Of a stretch of DNA of 64,000 nt, positions 35,230 to 44,504 are shown piece after piece. Within the stretch, counting starts at the first letter, position 1. Each line of letters begins with the position of its first letter. The notes below the pieces were generated by a model. It had not been told where the DNA came from, searched no databases, and saw only the letters and a program-made list of their open reading frames with translations. Origin of the DNA: Rhodopirellula sp. SM50. GTDB taxonomy: Bacteria > Planctomycetota > Planctomycetia > Pirellulales > Pirellulaceae. Made by a program: the position numbers and the translations under genes. The stretch lies in contig NZ_NTFY01000065.1 in assembly GCF_002289565.1 (NCBI RefSeq), positions 1-64,000 on the forward strand, given 5' to 3'.

Positions 35230-38200
35230 CAGCGTGCCATCTTCCTTGGTACGAGGAACGTCACTGCAACCGGAAACATACGTGACTGGGGCTCAGCAAA
35301 CCGAGCCTTGATCGCTTCCGTTTCCTGAACGATTTCATCCGGGATCTGTTGAACACGGGCACGCAGGAAATCCTTGTTCCGCTCCAGTTGTTCCTTCTCT
35401 GGATCGCTAAACAACTCCAACTGCTTATATTCAGGATCGTTGAGTTCTTTTTCAATCGCTGTCTTTAGTTCGGTCAGTACCGATTCGATGTCCGCCGCTT
35501 CCTTGACGGCTCGCTCCTGCAATCGCTTCTCCAGACCTGATGTTCGGTCTTTGGTTCTCGCCACCAGCGATTGTTGAAGTGGCGTAGCCAGCGAGTCCCA
35601 TAGCTTCAGGAGTTGCTTCTTTACCTTCTCCGTGGGCTCGTCACCGGTGGCGACTCCTAGAGCCTCCGATACTTGACCGACGTTCATTCGGCTGAAACGT
35701 CCCTCCTTGATGATGCCGCCTGCTGTGATGATCTCTTCGTGTAGACGATGACTGTCACCACCGATCACCACCAACCGGCCATGTGCAATGATGGCGGGAG
35801 TGGCCAATGCTGTATCGGGAACGACACGAGCTTCTATGCGGTGCATCTTCTTGCGACCTTCGACCGACCAGACTTCGGCTCGCAACAAACGAAGGCACAT
35901 CTGCACCAAACGATGATTCAGGTGTACGAGCACCACATCGTCTCGCCCCTTCGATACGTCTGGATCGAATGTGATCGGCCTCACTTCCTGCGTGTGGGGA
36001 TGCACCAAGCCGTCAGCGCACGCCGTCCAGCTTCCTTTGAACGCCGGAATCTGAAAGACTTTTCCGTCGCTATCGTCCTCAGCAGCGATCAAGGGTGGCT
36101 GGTTGGCGATTTCGAGACCGACCTCGACAACCTCCTGAATGTTTGCCGGTAAAAGACGCATCTCCTTCTGCGTCTCTCGGTATTGCTCTAGCAACGATTC
36201 GATCTGCTTGACCAGATCTCGCTCGAACTTCAGCATCTTCCGCACTGGCTCGCTGCTGTTCTCCGCGGCAGTTGTCTTGCCAAGACTGTACCCCTGCCCG
36301 AGCATGGCGTGCTCGACATCATCGGCAAGCACTTGGCCAACGCTGCCCAAATCTTCCCGGATCGTCTCCACCTTCTGGGCGACTCGCATCAGGAATTCCA
36401 AGTCGGCGTCCAGATCGCTCGCCGCTCGATCACCGCTCCCTTGCCGGTCTTGGTATCCCTCAGCGACAAAGTGATAGATGCCAACCTGATCAGCCTTCTG
36501 CCCATGACGATCCACACGCCCGTTTCGCTGCTCCATGCGATTCGGGTTCCAAGGAATCTCGTAGTGAATCAGCTTCGAGCAGTAGTTTTGCAGGTCGAGA
36601 CCTTCTGAGGCGGCATCGGTTGCCAGCAGGATTCGCACATTGCTTTGATCCGGTGAGGCTTGGAAAGCCGCCTTCACCGATTCACGAAGCTTGGAGTCCA
36701 TGCCGCCGTACATCGTCAGCAGACGATCCTGTCCGGTGAATCCTTCCGAGGCCAAGACATCGGCCAACCACTTTTGTGTTGCCCGATACTCGGTGAAGAT
36801 GATGACACGTTCCTTGGACCACTTCTTCTTAGGCCGGATGTGTTCGTTCAACCATGCGATCAATTGCTTCGCTTTGGAATCGTTCTGCGAGCAGGCTCGG
36901 TCAGCCCACTTGCGCATCTGCTTGATCAGATCGAGTTCTTCGTCTGTCGGTTCTGAGAACAAACGGCTTGCCGTATCCACAGCGTCAATGGTGGCTTCGT
37001 CGTATTCGTCGTCGTCGCCGTAGTCTTCCTCGATGCGATCAAGCTCTCGTCGCAGGATACCGACCGATGGCTTCGTGGAACTCTTCCTTTTCTTGCTGTG
37101 ACGAATCGAATCTTCGTGTTTGTCCAACGTCGTCAGGAATGCGGCGGGACTGGAGAACAATCGTTTCTTCAATGTCTTCAGCACGAAGTCGGTTGCCATC
37201 GATTCCGTGTTGTCTCGTGATCGCTTGGAGCGCAGTTTGCCATACTTTTTCAGAGCCGCATGGATCTCCCGCTCTCCATCCGTGTAGGGAACTTCCAATG
37301 GCTCCAGAATTCGCTTTGGGAATCTTGGCGTGCCATCCCATTGCGGTGGAAGCTCAGACTTGAGCCGCCGCACCATCACGGTCTCTAGCTGCTTGCGGTC
37401 GGGTGGGGTACTACGTGCGAATCGTTGATTGTCCAGCAACTCAAGAAGTGCCGAGAAACTCTCGGGATAGCCGTTGTGAGGAGTCGCAGTTAAAAACAGC
37501 TTGTGTTCAAAGTGTGGTGCGAGTGTGCGAAGTGCTTTGGTTCTCAGGGAGTCGGTGGCGTATTTGCCACGACCTGATGGGGCACAGTTGTGCGACTCAT
37601 CCACGATCAGAAGGTCAAACTTCCGTGGATAGATCGGCTCGCCGGGACCGGGCAGGATCTCTCGCATCAACCGAAGCGGACGTTCACGCTTTAGGAAGTC
37701 GATGGATGTGATCAGCCGGGGGAAGTGGTTCCACGGGTTCACATGGATTCCACGCTGGCGACGAAGCTCCTTCATCAGTTGGCTGTTGACGATGCGGAAG
37801 TCGAGACCAAACTTGTCCCGCATCTGTTCCTGCCACTGAATCTGGAGCGACGATGGGCAGACGACGAGCATCTTTCTCGCGCGGTGACGAATCATCAGTT
37901 CTAGCGCCACCATTCCGGCTTCGATGGTTTTCCCAAGGCCGACATCATCAGCGATCAACAGATTGACCCGTGGCATCCGGATCGCACGAACCACCGGATC
38001 AAGCTGGTAGTCCTCGATGTCAATGCCGCTGCGAAACGGGGACTGAATGTTCTTCACATCCGCCGATGACGATGCTCCCCAGCGAACGGCATCCAGGAAT
38101 GCGTTCAGCCGTTCCGGCGAGTCGAATCCAGTCGGCTCTGGCAAGGCAACATTTTCGATGACCCTCGCACCAGGCTCGAGCTCCCAAACAACCTGAAGCT

Positions 38201-38378
38201 CTTCGCCGCGGCCGTCGTCTTCAATGGAAGAAAGGCTTAGAAGTGTTTGCCCTTTGTCGATTGCCTGCAGGCCACGCGTAGGCAGGCTGCTCGGAATTAC
38301 TTCGTTGACGATCCAGTTCCGTGAGCGTACCGCGACAAGTTGCCCCTGCTCGGGGAATCGCGAGAGTAAAGTTTCCAT
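35229..38378 (-). CDS. drmD: DISARM SNF2-family helicase DrmD
   Basis: A 1049-aa SNF2/RapA-like superfamily 2 ATPase. Walker A is DDVGLGKT (144-151), motif Ia CPSSLQIQW (~174), motif II VDESHNC (259-265), motif III FLTATPHNGYPE, and the C-terminal helicase lobe has IIFTEYRATQKWL, LLATDAASEGLDLQ and NRMEQRNGRVDRHGQ. Class 1 DISARM is defined by drmD plus drmMI. The C-terminal ~400 residues (coiled-coil-like E/K-rich, e.g. 990-1020) are typical of the family. It is the first gene of the operon: AAGGG lies ahead of the ATG, and a 14-bp perfect palindrome sits 58-71 bp upstream. It ends TGATG into the protease gene. Confidence 0.92.
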   Translation of the reverse strand: METLLSRFPEQGQLVAVRSRNWIVNEVIPSSLPTRGLQAIDKGQTLLSLSSIEDDGRGEELQVVWELEPGARVIENVALPEPTGFDSPERLNAFLDAVRWGASSSADVKNIQSPFRSGIDIEDYQLDPVVRAIRMPRVNLLIADDVGLGKTIEAGMVALELMIRHRARKMLVVCPSSLQIQWQEQMRDKFGLDFRIVNSQLMKELRRQRGIHVNPWNHFPRLITSIDFLKRERPLRLMREILPGPGEPIYPRKFDLLIVDESHNCAPSGRGKYATDSLRTKALRTLAPHFEHKLFLTATPHNGYPESFSALLELLDNQRFARSTPPDRKQLETVMVRRLKSELPPQWDGTPRFPKRILEPLEVPYTDGEREIHAALKKYGKLRSKRSRDNTESMATDFVLKTLKKRLFSSPAAFLTTLDKHEDSIRHSKKRKSSTKPSVGILRRELDRIEEDYGDDDEYDEATIDAVDTASRLFSEPTDEELDLIKQMRKWADRACSQNDSKAKQLIAWLNEHIRPKKKWSKERVIIFTEYRATQKWLADVLASEGFTGQDRLLTMYGGMDSKLRESVKAAFQASPDQSNVRILLATDAASEGLDLQNYCSKLIHYEIPWNPNRMEQRNGRVDRHGQKADQVGIYHFVAEGYQDRQGSGDRAASDLDADLEFLMRVAQKVETIREDLGSVGQVLADDVEHAMLGQGYSLGKTTAAENSSEPVRKMLKFERDLVKQIESLLEQYRETQKEMRLLPANIQEVVEVGLEIANQPPLIAAEDDSDGKVFQIPAFKGSWTACADGLVHPHTQEVRPITFDPDVSKGRDDVVLVHLNHRLVQMCLRLLRAEVWSVEGRKKMHRIEARVVPDTALATPAIIAHGRLVVIGGDSHRLHEEIITAGGIIKEGRFSRMNVGQVSEALGVATGDEPTEKVKKQLLKLWDSLATPLQQSLVARTKDRTSGLEKRLQERAVKEAADIESVLTELKTAIEKELNDPEYKQLELFSDPEKEQLERNKDFLRARVQQIPDEIVQETEAIKARFAEPQSRMFPVAVTFLVPRKMAR

Positions 38379-39371
38379 TCTGTATTGCCCTTATCGCCGT
38401 AACAGCCAACCGCGCACGTTGACCCAAAACCTCAAAAAGCTTAAGCTTTCAGTCGGACCAAAACAATCAGGTGGGCGATCCGCCAACTCTCAAGCTTTTC
38501 GATGAAGCATTGTGCTTGACTTCGAGAACATCACGCTGAACGGCGCTAGTACAGCAAACTATTGCTGGCCGGATGAGTGAAAGTGTTTCTCCAGATTTTC
38601 CGAAGCTGTGAAGTCGAAGAGGAGAAACTCCACTATGGCGGCTTCCGGTCAAAAACGGTGCACTCGCAAACTCGTCGACGGATAAGTTGCGGACGAGGAG
38701 GACTTACTGCTACGAGTTGGCAAAGTCGTCACCCCGGATCGAATTTCACTTCACCAAGGGCAATGCAAAAGCGAGAACTTGCAATCCTTGAGGACCAAAC
38801 GATTGACGTTCTGGCGTCGTCAATAATTGACGCAGCATGAGGTGAGGCAATTTTCTGTGCCAATCTTCGCCAGAGTCGTGAGGTAGGCCAGCGTTTCGCC
38901 TACAATGCACAAAATCTACGTTGTGGGTAGCGGGCTCGGCGTTGTACTCGACTCCCTGCCAAATCAATCTGTTGGTGAAGAACGCCTTTGTTCAGCTTCA
39001 CATGTGTTTTGGAATCACCTGCTCACAACGGCCAGGACACTATGATGGCAAAAAACCTGCGGCAAGGTTAGATGCCTGAGAATCCTGCAAAGTGGATTTA
39101 TGTGAAGCGAACGGAGAACTTGCCGTCAAGCAGCCTCTGGTGCACGCAGGATCGATCGTGAGAATGGCGGTCAATCCGCCCACCACTGATTGCTTCGCAG
39201 GCATCCCTGCCTGATGCCGATGGGCAGGTCAGTCAAGCAAAGCTTGACACTTGAATGGACGATCCGAGATGACATCAATCCACAGCTCAACGAGCATTGC
39301 TGTGAGAACCACCGAAGGGCCAGAGACCTCGTGGCAATCCCCTCAAAAGTTTTCATGATTTGCAGGACACG
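38379..39371. other. 1-kb divergent intergenic region upstream of drmD
   Basis: This lies between the leftward DISARM operon and the rightward nuclease gene at 39372, and must carry both promoters. No frame encodes a recognisable protein. A plus-strand frame at ~38700-38840 shows some protein-like residues but no family. Confidence 0.4.
38436..38449. promoter_or_regulatory. 14-bp perfect palindrome upstream of drmD, putative operator
   Basis: AAAGCTTAAGCTTT is fully self-complementary and lies 58-71 bp before the drmD start codon. A palindrome at this distance suits an operator or transcription-factor site controlling the operon; no cognate regulator is identified. Confidence 0.35.
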
Positions 39372-40331
39372 ATGAGCAGCATCTTTTCCACGTATTCGGC
39401 CGGCGAGAACCGGGTTACGGCCTCCTGCCTGGCTGTGCTTCGATCGCTTTCGCTCGATCGGATTGAGCGATTGTTGGGCGCATTGCTGGAACAGTCGGAG
39501 TTTCAACTCGTTCGATTTGAGAATCAGCCGTCCAAGGGCGGTACCGGGGTGCCTGATGCGATCATCCAGAGCAGTGTGCGTCTCTTGATCGAAACGAAAA
39601 CGCAACGCAACACGGTCCGGAGCGATCAAATTGAACGCCATTTGGCTCGTTTGGACGAGGCGGATGAATCGACATGCACTCTGTTGGTCCTGACCCCGGA
39701 TGACGTTCGGCCAGCTACGCTCGATCAATTCGACGATAGCCGGATTGCATGGGCATCGTTCACCGCATTGGATCAGGCGATCAACGAACTACTCGAAGAT
39801 CCCAAAGAAGTCGTCTCGGAGCGAGAAGCATTCTTGCTGCGTGAACTGCAATCGATGCTTGAAGCGGAAGAGCTGACAGCTAGCTTTAACGACACGGTGA
39901 TTGTGGCAGCCCGAAACGCGTGGAAGGAATATCAGGACCTTCATGCATATGTTTGCCAAGTAAACCGTTCATTTCAAATTGTCTCGCGACTTGGATTCTA
40001 TTCCAAAGGAGTGATCTATCCGCTGGTCCCGAAGATCCTGGCGTCTCATGACAACATCGAAATGACAAAAGACGCCTATTCGGGTGATTTGGGAAAACTC
40101 GTCAATCGGCTGGTTGAGGAGGACCGTCGTCCAAAGGGCGAACAGTTCAAGATTCTTTTGCTGTCAGCTCCAGACTCAACCAACACCATCGTGCTCGAAA
40201 ATGCGATTCCGAACGACAAACGCTCCAAGTCGGGCAAACCGACAGCGTTTACGATGGGGCAGCGATACGTAGCCAGCGACGCGCTACGCATCGCGAAGCT
40301 GACGTCGGATCTGGATGACACTTCGAAATAG
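39372..40331 (+). CDS. PD-(D/E)XK nuclease-family protein
   Basis: A 319-aa protein. The N-terminal part contains FSTYSAGENRVTASCLAVLR, then GVPDAIIQ (D62) and LLIETKTQ (E74, K76), the PD-(D/E)XK catalytic pattern. This 'YSAGENRVTAS' family is a known group of nuclease-like proteins near defence genes. The C-terminal half, with GFYSKGVIYPLVPKIL and Y-V-A-S-D-A-L, may be a binding domain. The ATG at 39372 is preferred to the TTG at 39360 because GCAGGA precedes it. It is divergent from the DISARM operon. Confidence 0.75.
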   Translation: MSSIFSTYSAGENRVTASCLAVLRSLSLDRIERLLGALLEQSEFQLVRFENQPSKGGTGVPDAIIQSSVRLLIETKTQRNTVRSDQIERHLARLDEADESTCTLLVLTPDDVRPATLDQFDDSRIAWASFTALDQAINELLEDPKEVVSEREAFLLRELQSMLEAEELTASFNDTVIVAARNAWKEYQDLHAYVCQVNRSFQIVSRLGFYSKGVIYPLVPKILASHDNIEMTKDAYSGDLGKLVNRLVEEDRRPKGEQFKILLLSAPDSTNTIVLENAIPNDKRSKSGKPTAFTMGQRYVASDALRIAKLTSDLDDTSK

Positions 40332-40498
40332 ACTCTTGTCAAGCAAAGTTGCTGAGTCCATGGCTGAAGGGAATCGATATATTGGCCGAGTCCCTTCGTT
40401 CGGTGGGTGCTGCCGATGTGAAGATGACGTTGACGTTTTACGCGATCAAAAGCTCGCACAGACTAGAATTGACACGGACTACATTGCCGAGATTCAAC

Positions 40499-41425
40499 AT
40501 GCCCGCCTACGACATCATCGGCGATATCCACGGTCACGCGGAAGAACTGAAATCTCTGCTGGAGTATCTCGGTTATCGCCGCCATGGGGCTGGCTATCGC
40601 CGCTCAGATCGGCAGCTGGTTTTTGTCGGTGACTTCATCGATCGGGGACCGGCGATTGCCGAGGTGATCGCGATTGCTCGGGCAACGGTGGACGCCGGGG
40701 ACGGATTCGCTGCCATGGGAAACCATGAATACAACGCGATCGCGTACCACACAGAAAGAATGCCGGGCAATGAAGACTGGTTTCGTCCTCGCATACCGAA
40801 GAACAAGGCGCAGCATCAGGCCTCACTCGATCAACTCAAATCGGGGACGCAAATGGCTGATGCGATTACTTGGTTCAAGACTTTGCCTGTGTCAATCGAA
40901 CGCGATGGAATGCGCGTCGTCCATGCGGCATGGTTTGGCGATCAGATCAACAGAATCGGTGAGGCCAGGAAATCGCTGGGCAACTTTAATGAGAGTTTTT
41001 TTGCTGAAGCTCAATCAAGCGACACCGAGCTGTTCCTCGCCATCGAAAACGTGCTGAAGGGCCCAGAGTTAAAGCTACCATTCGGTCACGAATTCTCGGG
41101 GAAAGGCGGTGAGCCACGAAGAGCAATGCGATACAAGTGGTACGAGGCCCCAGCCGGCCGGACGTCCCGAGGTTTTCACTTCGGGTCGGATGACGTTCCC
41201 GATGTTGCGATCGAAGCCGAACTATTGGAGGGCATGACTGGCTATCCCGAGGACGCGCCGCCGGTCTTCGTGGGACACTACTGGCTGACCGGCCAGCCAG
41301 CTCCGTTGGCGTCGAATGTTGCCTGCACCGATTACAGCGTGGCAAAAGGCGGGAAACTGGTCGCCTATCGCTGGGACGGCGAGCAAGTATTGCAAACGGA
41401 AAAATTTCATTGGGTCGAGGAGTAA
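40499..41425 (+). CDS. Metallophosphoesterase (PrpE/ApaH-like)
   Basis: A 308-aa calcineurin-like phosphoesterase with all metal-site motifs: GDIHGHAEE (8-16), VFVGDFIDRGP (~39-49), AAMGNHEYN (~72-80), R-V-V-H-A-A-W, and the C-terminal FVGHYWLTG histidine. The arrangement is that of bis(5'-nucleosyl)-tetraphosphatases and PrpE-like serine/threonine phosphatases. The ATG at 40499 is used because the motif begins at residue 5; the frame extends 50 residues upstream but that part is unlike the family. It lies 167 bp after the nuclease gene. It could be a defence-associated phosphatase or a passenger. Confidence 0.85.
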   Translation: MPAYDIIGDIHGHAEELKSLLEYLGYRRHGAGYRRSDRQLVFVGDFIDRGPAIAEVIAIARATVDAGDGFAAMGNHEYNAIAYHTERMPGNEDWFRPRIPKNKAQHQASLDQLKSGTQMADAITWFKTLPVSIERDGMRVVHAAWFGDQINRIGEARKSLGNFNESFFAEAQSSDTELFLAIENVLKGPELKLPFGHEFSGKGGEPRRAMRYKWYEAPAGRTSRGFHFGSDDVPDVAIEAELLEGMTGYPEDAPPVFVGHYWLTGQPAPLASNVACTDYSVAKGGKLVAYRWDGEQVLQTEKFHWVEE

Positions 41426-41681
41426 TCAAAGGCCTGAGTTATGATCGAATGGAAGTCATCCGTATTGTCTGCCAACTCAAACGCTGGTCGATCATCACCG
41501 ATTAGGCATCCCGACCGAGAGAACTGAAAATCTCAAGACCGAGTGTGGTGAATGTCAAACCTGAATCGGACAAGAAACAATGCCCCGTTGCGAAACAACG
41601 AAACAATCTTCAGTGTGCACCGGCCCAAACCCGATAGAGCGAGTTCAGCCGTTTCCTACGTCGGGCCCGTTGCTGAAGAAT

Positions 41682-42344
41682 ATGAACATGCCGCTGCCTA
41701 AGCTTGCCAGCAAGCTTGATGGCGTTCACGGGTCAGCAAATTCGTACGTGGTCGGGTCGGTGAGCTACCACGGCAAAAGCAATCAATTCAAACAACGGGG
41801 TTCTGCACCGAACTTCCAGGGTGATGTGCTGACTCTTTGCACTTGCAAACATCAAATGCGATCAAGGAAGTCGGCAGATGAATGGGAAAGTAATGTCTGG
41901 ATCGCCGGATTTACGAGCCGCACCATTCACAAAAACCGTCATTGGCTTGTCTATTTGGCCAAGGTGCAATGGGCTTACGATTCGCACTGCGAACTGTGGA
42001 TTGACATGAATGACAAATCACGGACGGCTAAGGCTGCACATCTCCACTATCTGGGTGACATGTTTAAACCGAAAACTCCGTACCCAAAGGGAAAAGCTCG
42101 ACATTCGGCTGGCAGATACTATACGCCGCCTTGCCATTCGCATCGCAGCAGCCCGAACGTTAATGCCTGGCGCAAAGACATCCAGTACCGCCACGCGGTT
42201 AGTTCCCGCCGAGCCGCATTGCTCCGCGCAGACCCAAAGCGGACATTCCTTTGGAGCGAACCTTTGGTTTACCTGACTCAAAAGCACTGTCGTGACTACG
42301 CGGCGTGGCCGACGATTAGGGACCTGGTTGATGCGTTGGAGTAG
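41682..42344 (+). CDS. Hypothetical protein with CTCKHQMR motif
   Basis: A 220-aa protein from ATG 41682 (or 41688). Recognisable text: SYVVGSVSYHGKSNQFKQRG, LTLCTCKHQMRS and VWIAGFTSRT. The C-T-C-K motif with a following W-I-A-G resembles proteins with nucleotide-modification-associated (Nmad-type) domains, but I cannot place it in one. The C-terminal half is basic and His/Arg-rich (RYYTPPCHSHRSS). No signal peptide. It is the third plus-strand gene of this cluster. Function unknown. Confidence 0.55.
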   Translation: MNMPLPKLASKLDGVHGSANSYVVGSVSYHGKSNQFKQRGSAPNFQGDVLTLCTCKHQMRSRKSADEWESNVWIAGFTSRTIHKNRHWLVYLAKVQWAYDSHCELWIDMNDKSRTAKAAHLHYLGDMFKPKTPYPKGKARHSAGRYYTPPCHSHRSSPNVNAWRKDIQYRHAVSSRRAALLRADPKRTFLWSEPLVYLTQKHCRDYAAWPTIRDLVDALE

Positions 42345-42433
42345 GTCTCAAAGGAAGATTGTGGTTGTTGCTTTCATACGTGATCTGTACTGAATTTGTT
42401 TCAATCCTGTTCGACAAGCTGACGTTTTCAGAA

Positions 42434-42583
42434 ATGCACAGCGAGGACCAGCATCTGGCCGTGTTGCATCAGATCAGGAACAAGATCTGGGAGATCTTGC
42501 CGGCATTCAATGAATATCTGACAGCCATTGAAATCGAGCCAATCGCCGCGAAACTCGATGCGACAGAATCGACTGACGTTTAG
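42434..42583 (+). CDS. Possible small protein (49 aa)
   Basis: A short frame, MHSEDQHLAVLHQIRNKIWE onward to a stop, with an amphipathic helical look and plausible composition. It has no family and no clear ribosome site, so it may be chance. It fills the ~310-bp gap between the CTCKHQMR gene and the convergent HTH-like gene, in which nothing else is visible. Confidence 0.3.
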   Translation: MHSEDQHLAVLHQIRNKIWEILPAFNEYLTAIEIEPIAAKLDATESTDV

Positions 42584-42656
42584 CGCGGCAGGCGTGTTGT
42601 CGCTGGGGGCCATCGCCCGCGTCGGCGTTTTGAATCAATCTTGGATGCGACCTGAT

Positions 42657-43919
42657 TCATCGTGGACGATTCGGTCCGGCAGATGGGGCATCGATCGTTT
42701 CGTCGAGTACGGAAGGTGGCGTTGGGCACAGAGGATCCAGCCGATCGGCTTGTTGATGAGCCCAACGCAAGTAGTCCGCCGTCGGGCCTTCGATTGGTAG
42801 CGAGCAATCTTCATCAGCCAAGTGATATGCCAAGTCGGATAGGTATTCCCGAATCAGTTTGCTTCGCGAACGCGAATTGGCGTGAAGCCACAGTTCGTCA
42901 ACCTTCGCTTGCTCCTGGGCCTGTCGCTCCTGCAACTCATCCTGCCGTCGTTTGAGTTCAGCTTGCCGCTCGTGCTCGATTCGCGCCGCTTCTTCCCGGC
43001 GAGCACGCTCCTCTTCCTGCTTTCGCCGGCGAACACGCTTTTCTCCAGCTTGCTTCACGAGTGAAATGATGAAGTCGTTGAGCCCGTCGTCGAGCTTCTT
43101 CTTTTCTGTGTCCTTGAGATACACCTGTTCAAAACTCGTAGCGCCTCGATCGATCAAAAGCAGTCCGGTTGGCAAAAGATCTGTACGACTGCGTTCCCAC
43201 GAGTACGTGGCGTCTTCATTCGTAACTTTGACTTGTTTGCGTTTCTCGCGGATCCGAACCGTCGTGACGTCCTCGCCCGCGATGACAACAACCGTTTCCC
43301 ACGAACGCCCGTCGTATCCGCTCTTGCGGACTTCGACCTTTCCGCCGAGTTTCTCGATCCGCTTGATGAGCACGTCGTAAACGCGCAGCGCTCTGGACGT
43401 CAAATCCTCGCTGACATCGATCGACAGCGTTGACCCTCCCCTGGAAACATTGAAGCGGGATCGCTGCCCCCATGGCACTCCCTTCACCGTCTGATCCGCA
43501 GTGATTTGATCACGCGCGGAAGCGACCAGCTTGTGCGGCCGTCGAAGCGTTTTCGGCACCTTCACCGGGTCAAGCCGCCGAGCCAATGCCAGAATCTTCA
43601 AGATGTCGTCGCCATATTGAAGTTCGCGCGGAGGCTCACCGACCCTGGTTCCAAATTCCGGATGTTTGAAAAACGTCAACGATTGCTTTGCAGGATCATC
43701 GTTTTCTGGCAGCGGCGTTTGCTCGGGACTCTTCCGATGCGCCAGCTTTGACCAATAGCCGGAATAGGGTTTCGGAATATCGAGCGTCGTGCAAACCTGG
43801 CTGATCTCGACAGCTCGACAGCCAAGCTCTCTGGCAACCTGCGTCACAGGCTTTGACCAGACCTTGTCGTAGAATTCGCGGCGAGTGAACGTAATCGCTT
43901 CGCATGCTGCAGTCGGCAT
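42657..43919 (-). CDS. HTH-like N-terminal protein, right copy of flanking pair
   Basis: A 420-aa homologue of the protein at 3917-5218. It shares REFYDKVWSKPVTQVARELG, L-D-I-P-K-P-Y-S-G-Y-W, R-R-P-H-K-L-V-A-S-A-R and LSIDVSEDLTSRALRVYDVL in the same order. A highly charged coiled coil (~295-345; EERARREEAARIEHERQAEL) precedes the conserved C-terminal helical part. GGAGG lies ten bases before the ATG. The two genes sit on either side of the defence island, pointing inward. Function unknown; DNA binding is an inference from the HTH-like N-terminus. Confidence 0.65.
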   Translation of the reverse strand: MPTAACEAITFTRREFYDKVWSKPVTQVARELGCRAVEISQVCTTLDIPKPYSGYWSKLAHRKSPEQTPLPENDDPAKQSLTFFKHPEFGTRVGEPPRELQYGDDILKILALARRLDPVKVPKTLRRPHKLVASARDQITADQTVKGVPWGQRSRFNVSRGGSTLSIDVSEDLTSRALRVYDVLIKRIEKLGGKVEVRKSGYDGRSWETVVVIAGEDVTTVRIREKRKQVKVTNEDATYSWERSRTDLLPTGLLLIDRGATSFEQVYLKDTEKKKLDDGLNDFIISLVKQAGEKRVRRRKQEEERARREEAARIEHERQAELKRRQDELQERQAQEQAKVDELWLHANSRSRSKLIREYLSDLAYHLADEDCSLPIEGPTADYLRWAHQQADRLDPLCPTPPSVLDETIDAPSAGPNRPR

Positions 43920-43985
43920 TTTGAAGTGGCCTCCACCCTGTGCATGACCTCACTTCGACGCGGGAGAATACGAGAAGCGGCACAC

Positions 43986-44465
43986 TACACCCGCCACCCC
44001 GCAGAGTCGCATTCAGACCGTGAATCCGTCTCGCAGTGTACCCGAGTATCGACCGCTTGATAGGAAGTTGTCTTAGAGCAGGGAGCGCCACGCATTTTTG
44101 CCGCTGAAGGAGCTCGAACAGGGAATTCAAGGGGGCGTTCAGCCGGCAAATAACGTGCTATTTCGGAGTTACACCCGCTACACCCGCGGGGCTTCGCAGA
44201 GGTTGGATTCAGACCGAGCATCAGTCCCACTGGACCCAAGATCGCGCGTTTTAATCGCGAATTTCGTAGGGCAGAGAATGCCTGCGCTCTTTTTTCAGTG
44301 GTGAGCGGTCGAAGCGGGTGTAAACCCTGCAAATTCCGGGCTTTTTCTGAATTTACACCCGCTACACCCGTGGGAGGCGGTTTACGTCATTTACACCCGC
44401 TTGTGAGCACTGGCCTAATGGATTAACTCACGTGTCCCAGGCGTTTTTTGAAACCCCTACACCCG
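43986..44465. repeat. Iterated TACACCCG sites (iteron-like cluster)
   Basis: The octamer TACACCCG occurs on the plus strand at 43986, 44170, 44179, 44354, 44363, 44392 and 44458, and reversed at 44315. Two sets are direct doublets nine bases apart. The last copy lies immediately beside the tRNA fragment. The pattern fits integrase arm-type sites, a replication origin, or decayed tRNA-derived repeats. The 43920-44465 interval holds no gene. Confidence 0.6.
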
Positions 44466-44504
44466 TTATGAGTTCCCTGCTCTAACCGACTGAGCTACAC
44501 CCCC
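44466..44504 (-). tRNA. tRNA(CAT) 5' half, truncated after anticodon loop
   Basis: The minus strand reads GGGGGTGTAGCTCAGTCGG, then TTAGAGC (complete D-arm), GGGAA, and the loop CTCATAA with anticodon CAT (Met or Ile2). The sequence stops matching a tRNA exactly at the end of the anticodon loop and continues as CGGGTGTAGGGG, so the 3' half is absent. This is a non-functional fragment of the kind left at tRNA integration sites. Confidence 0.75.

Noticed and set aside
14592-38378. A drmC (phospholipase D-like) gene
   Set aside because: I looked for paired H-x-K-x4-D motifs in the genes of the operon and saw none; the NERD-helicase lies where it would be.
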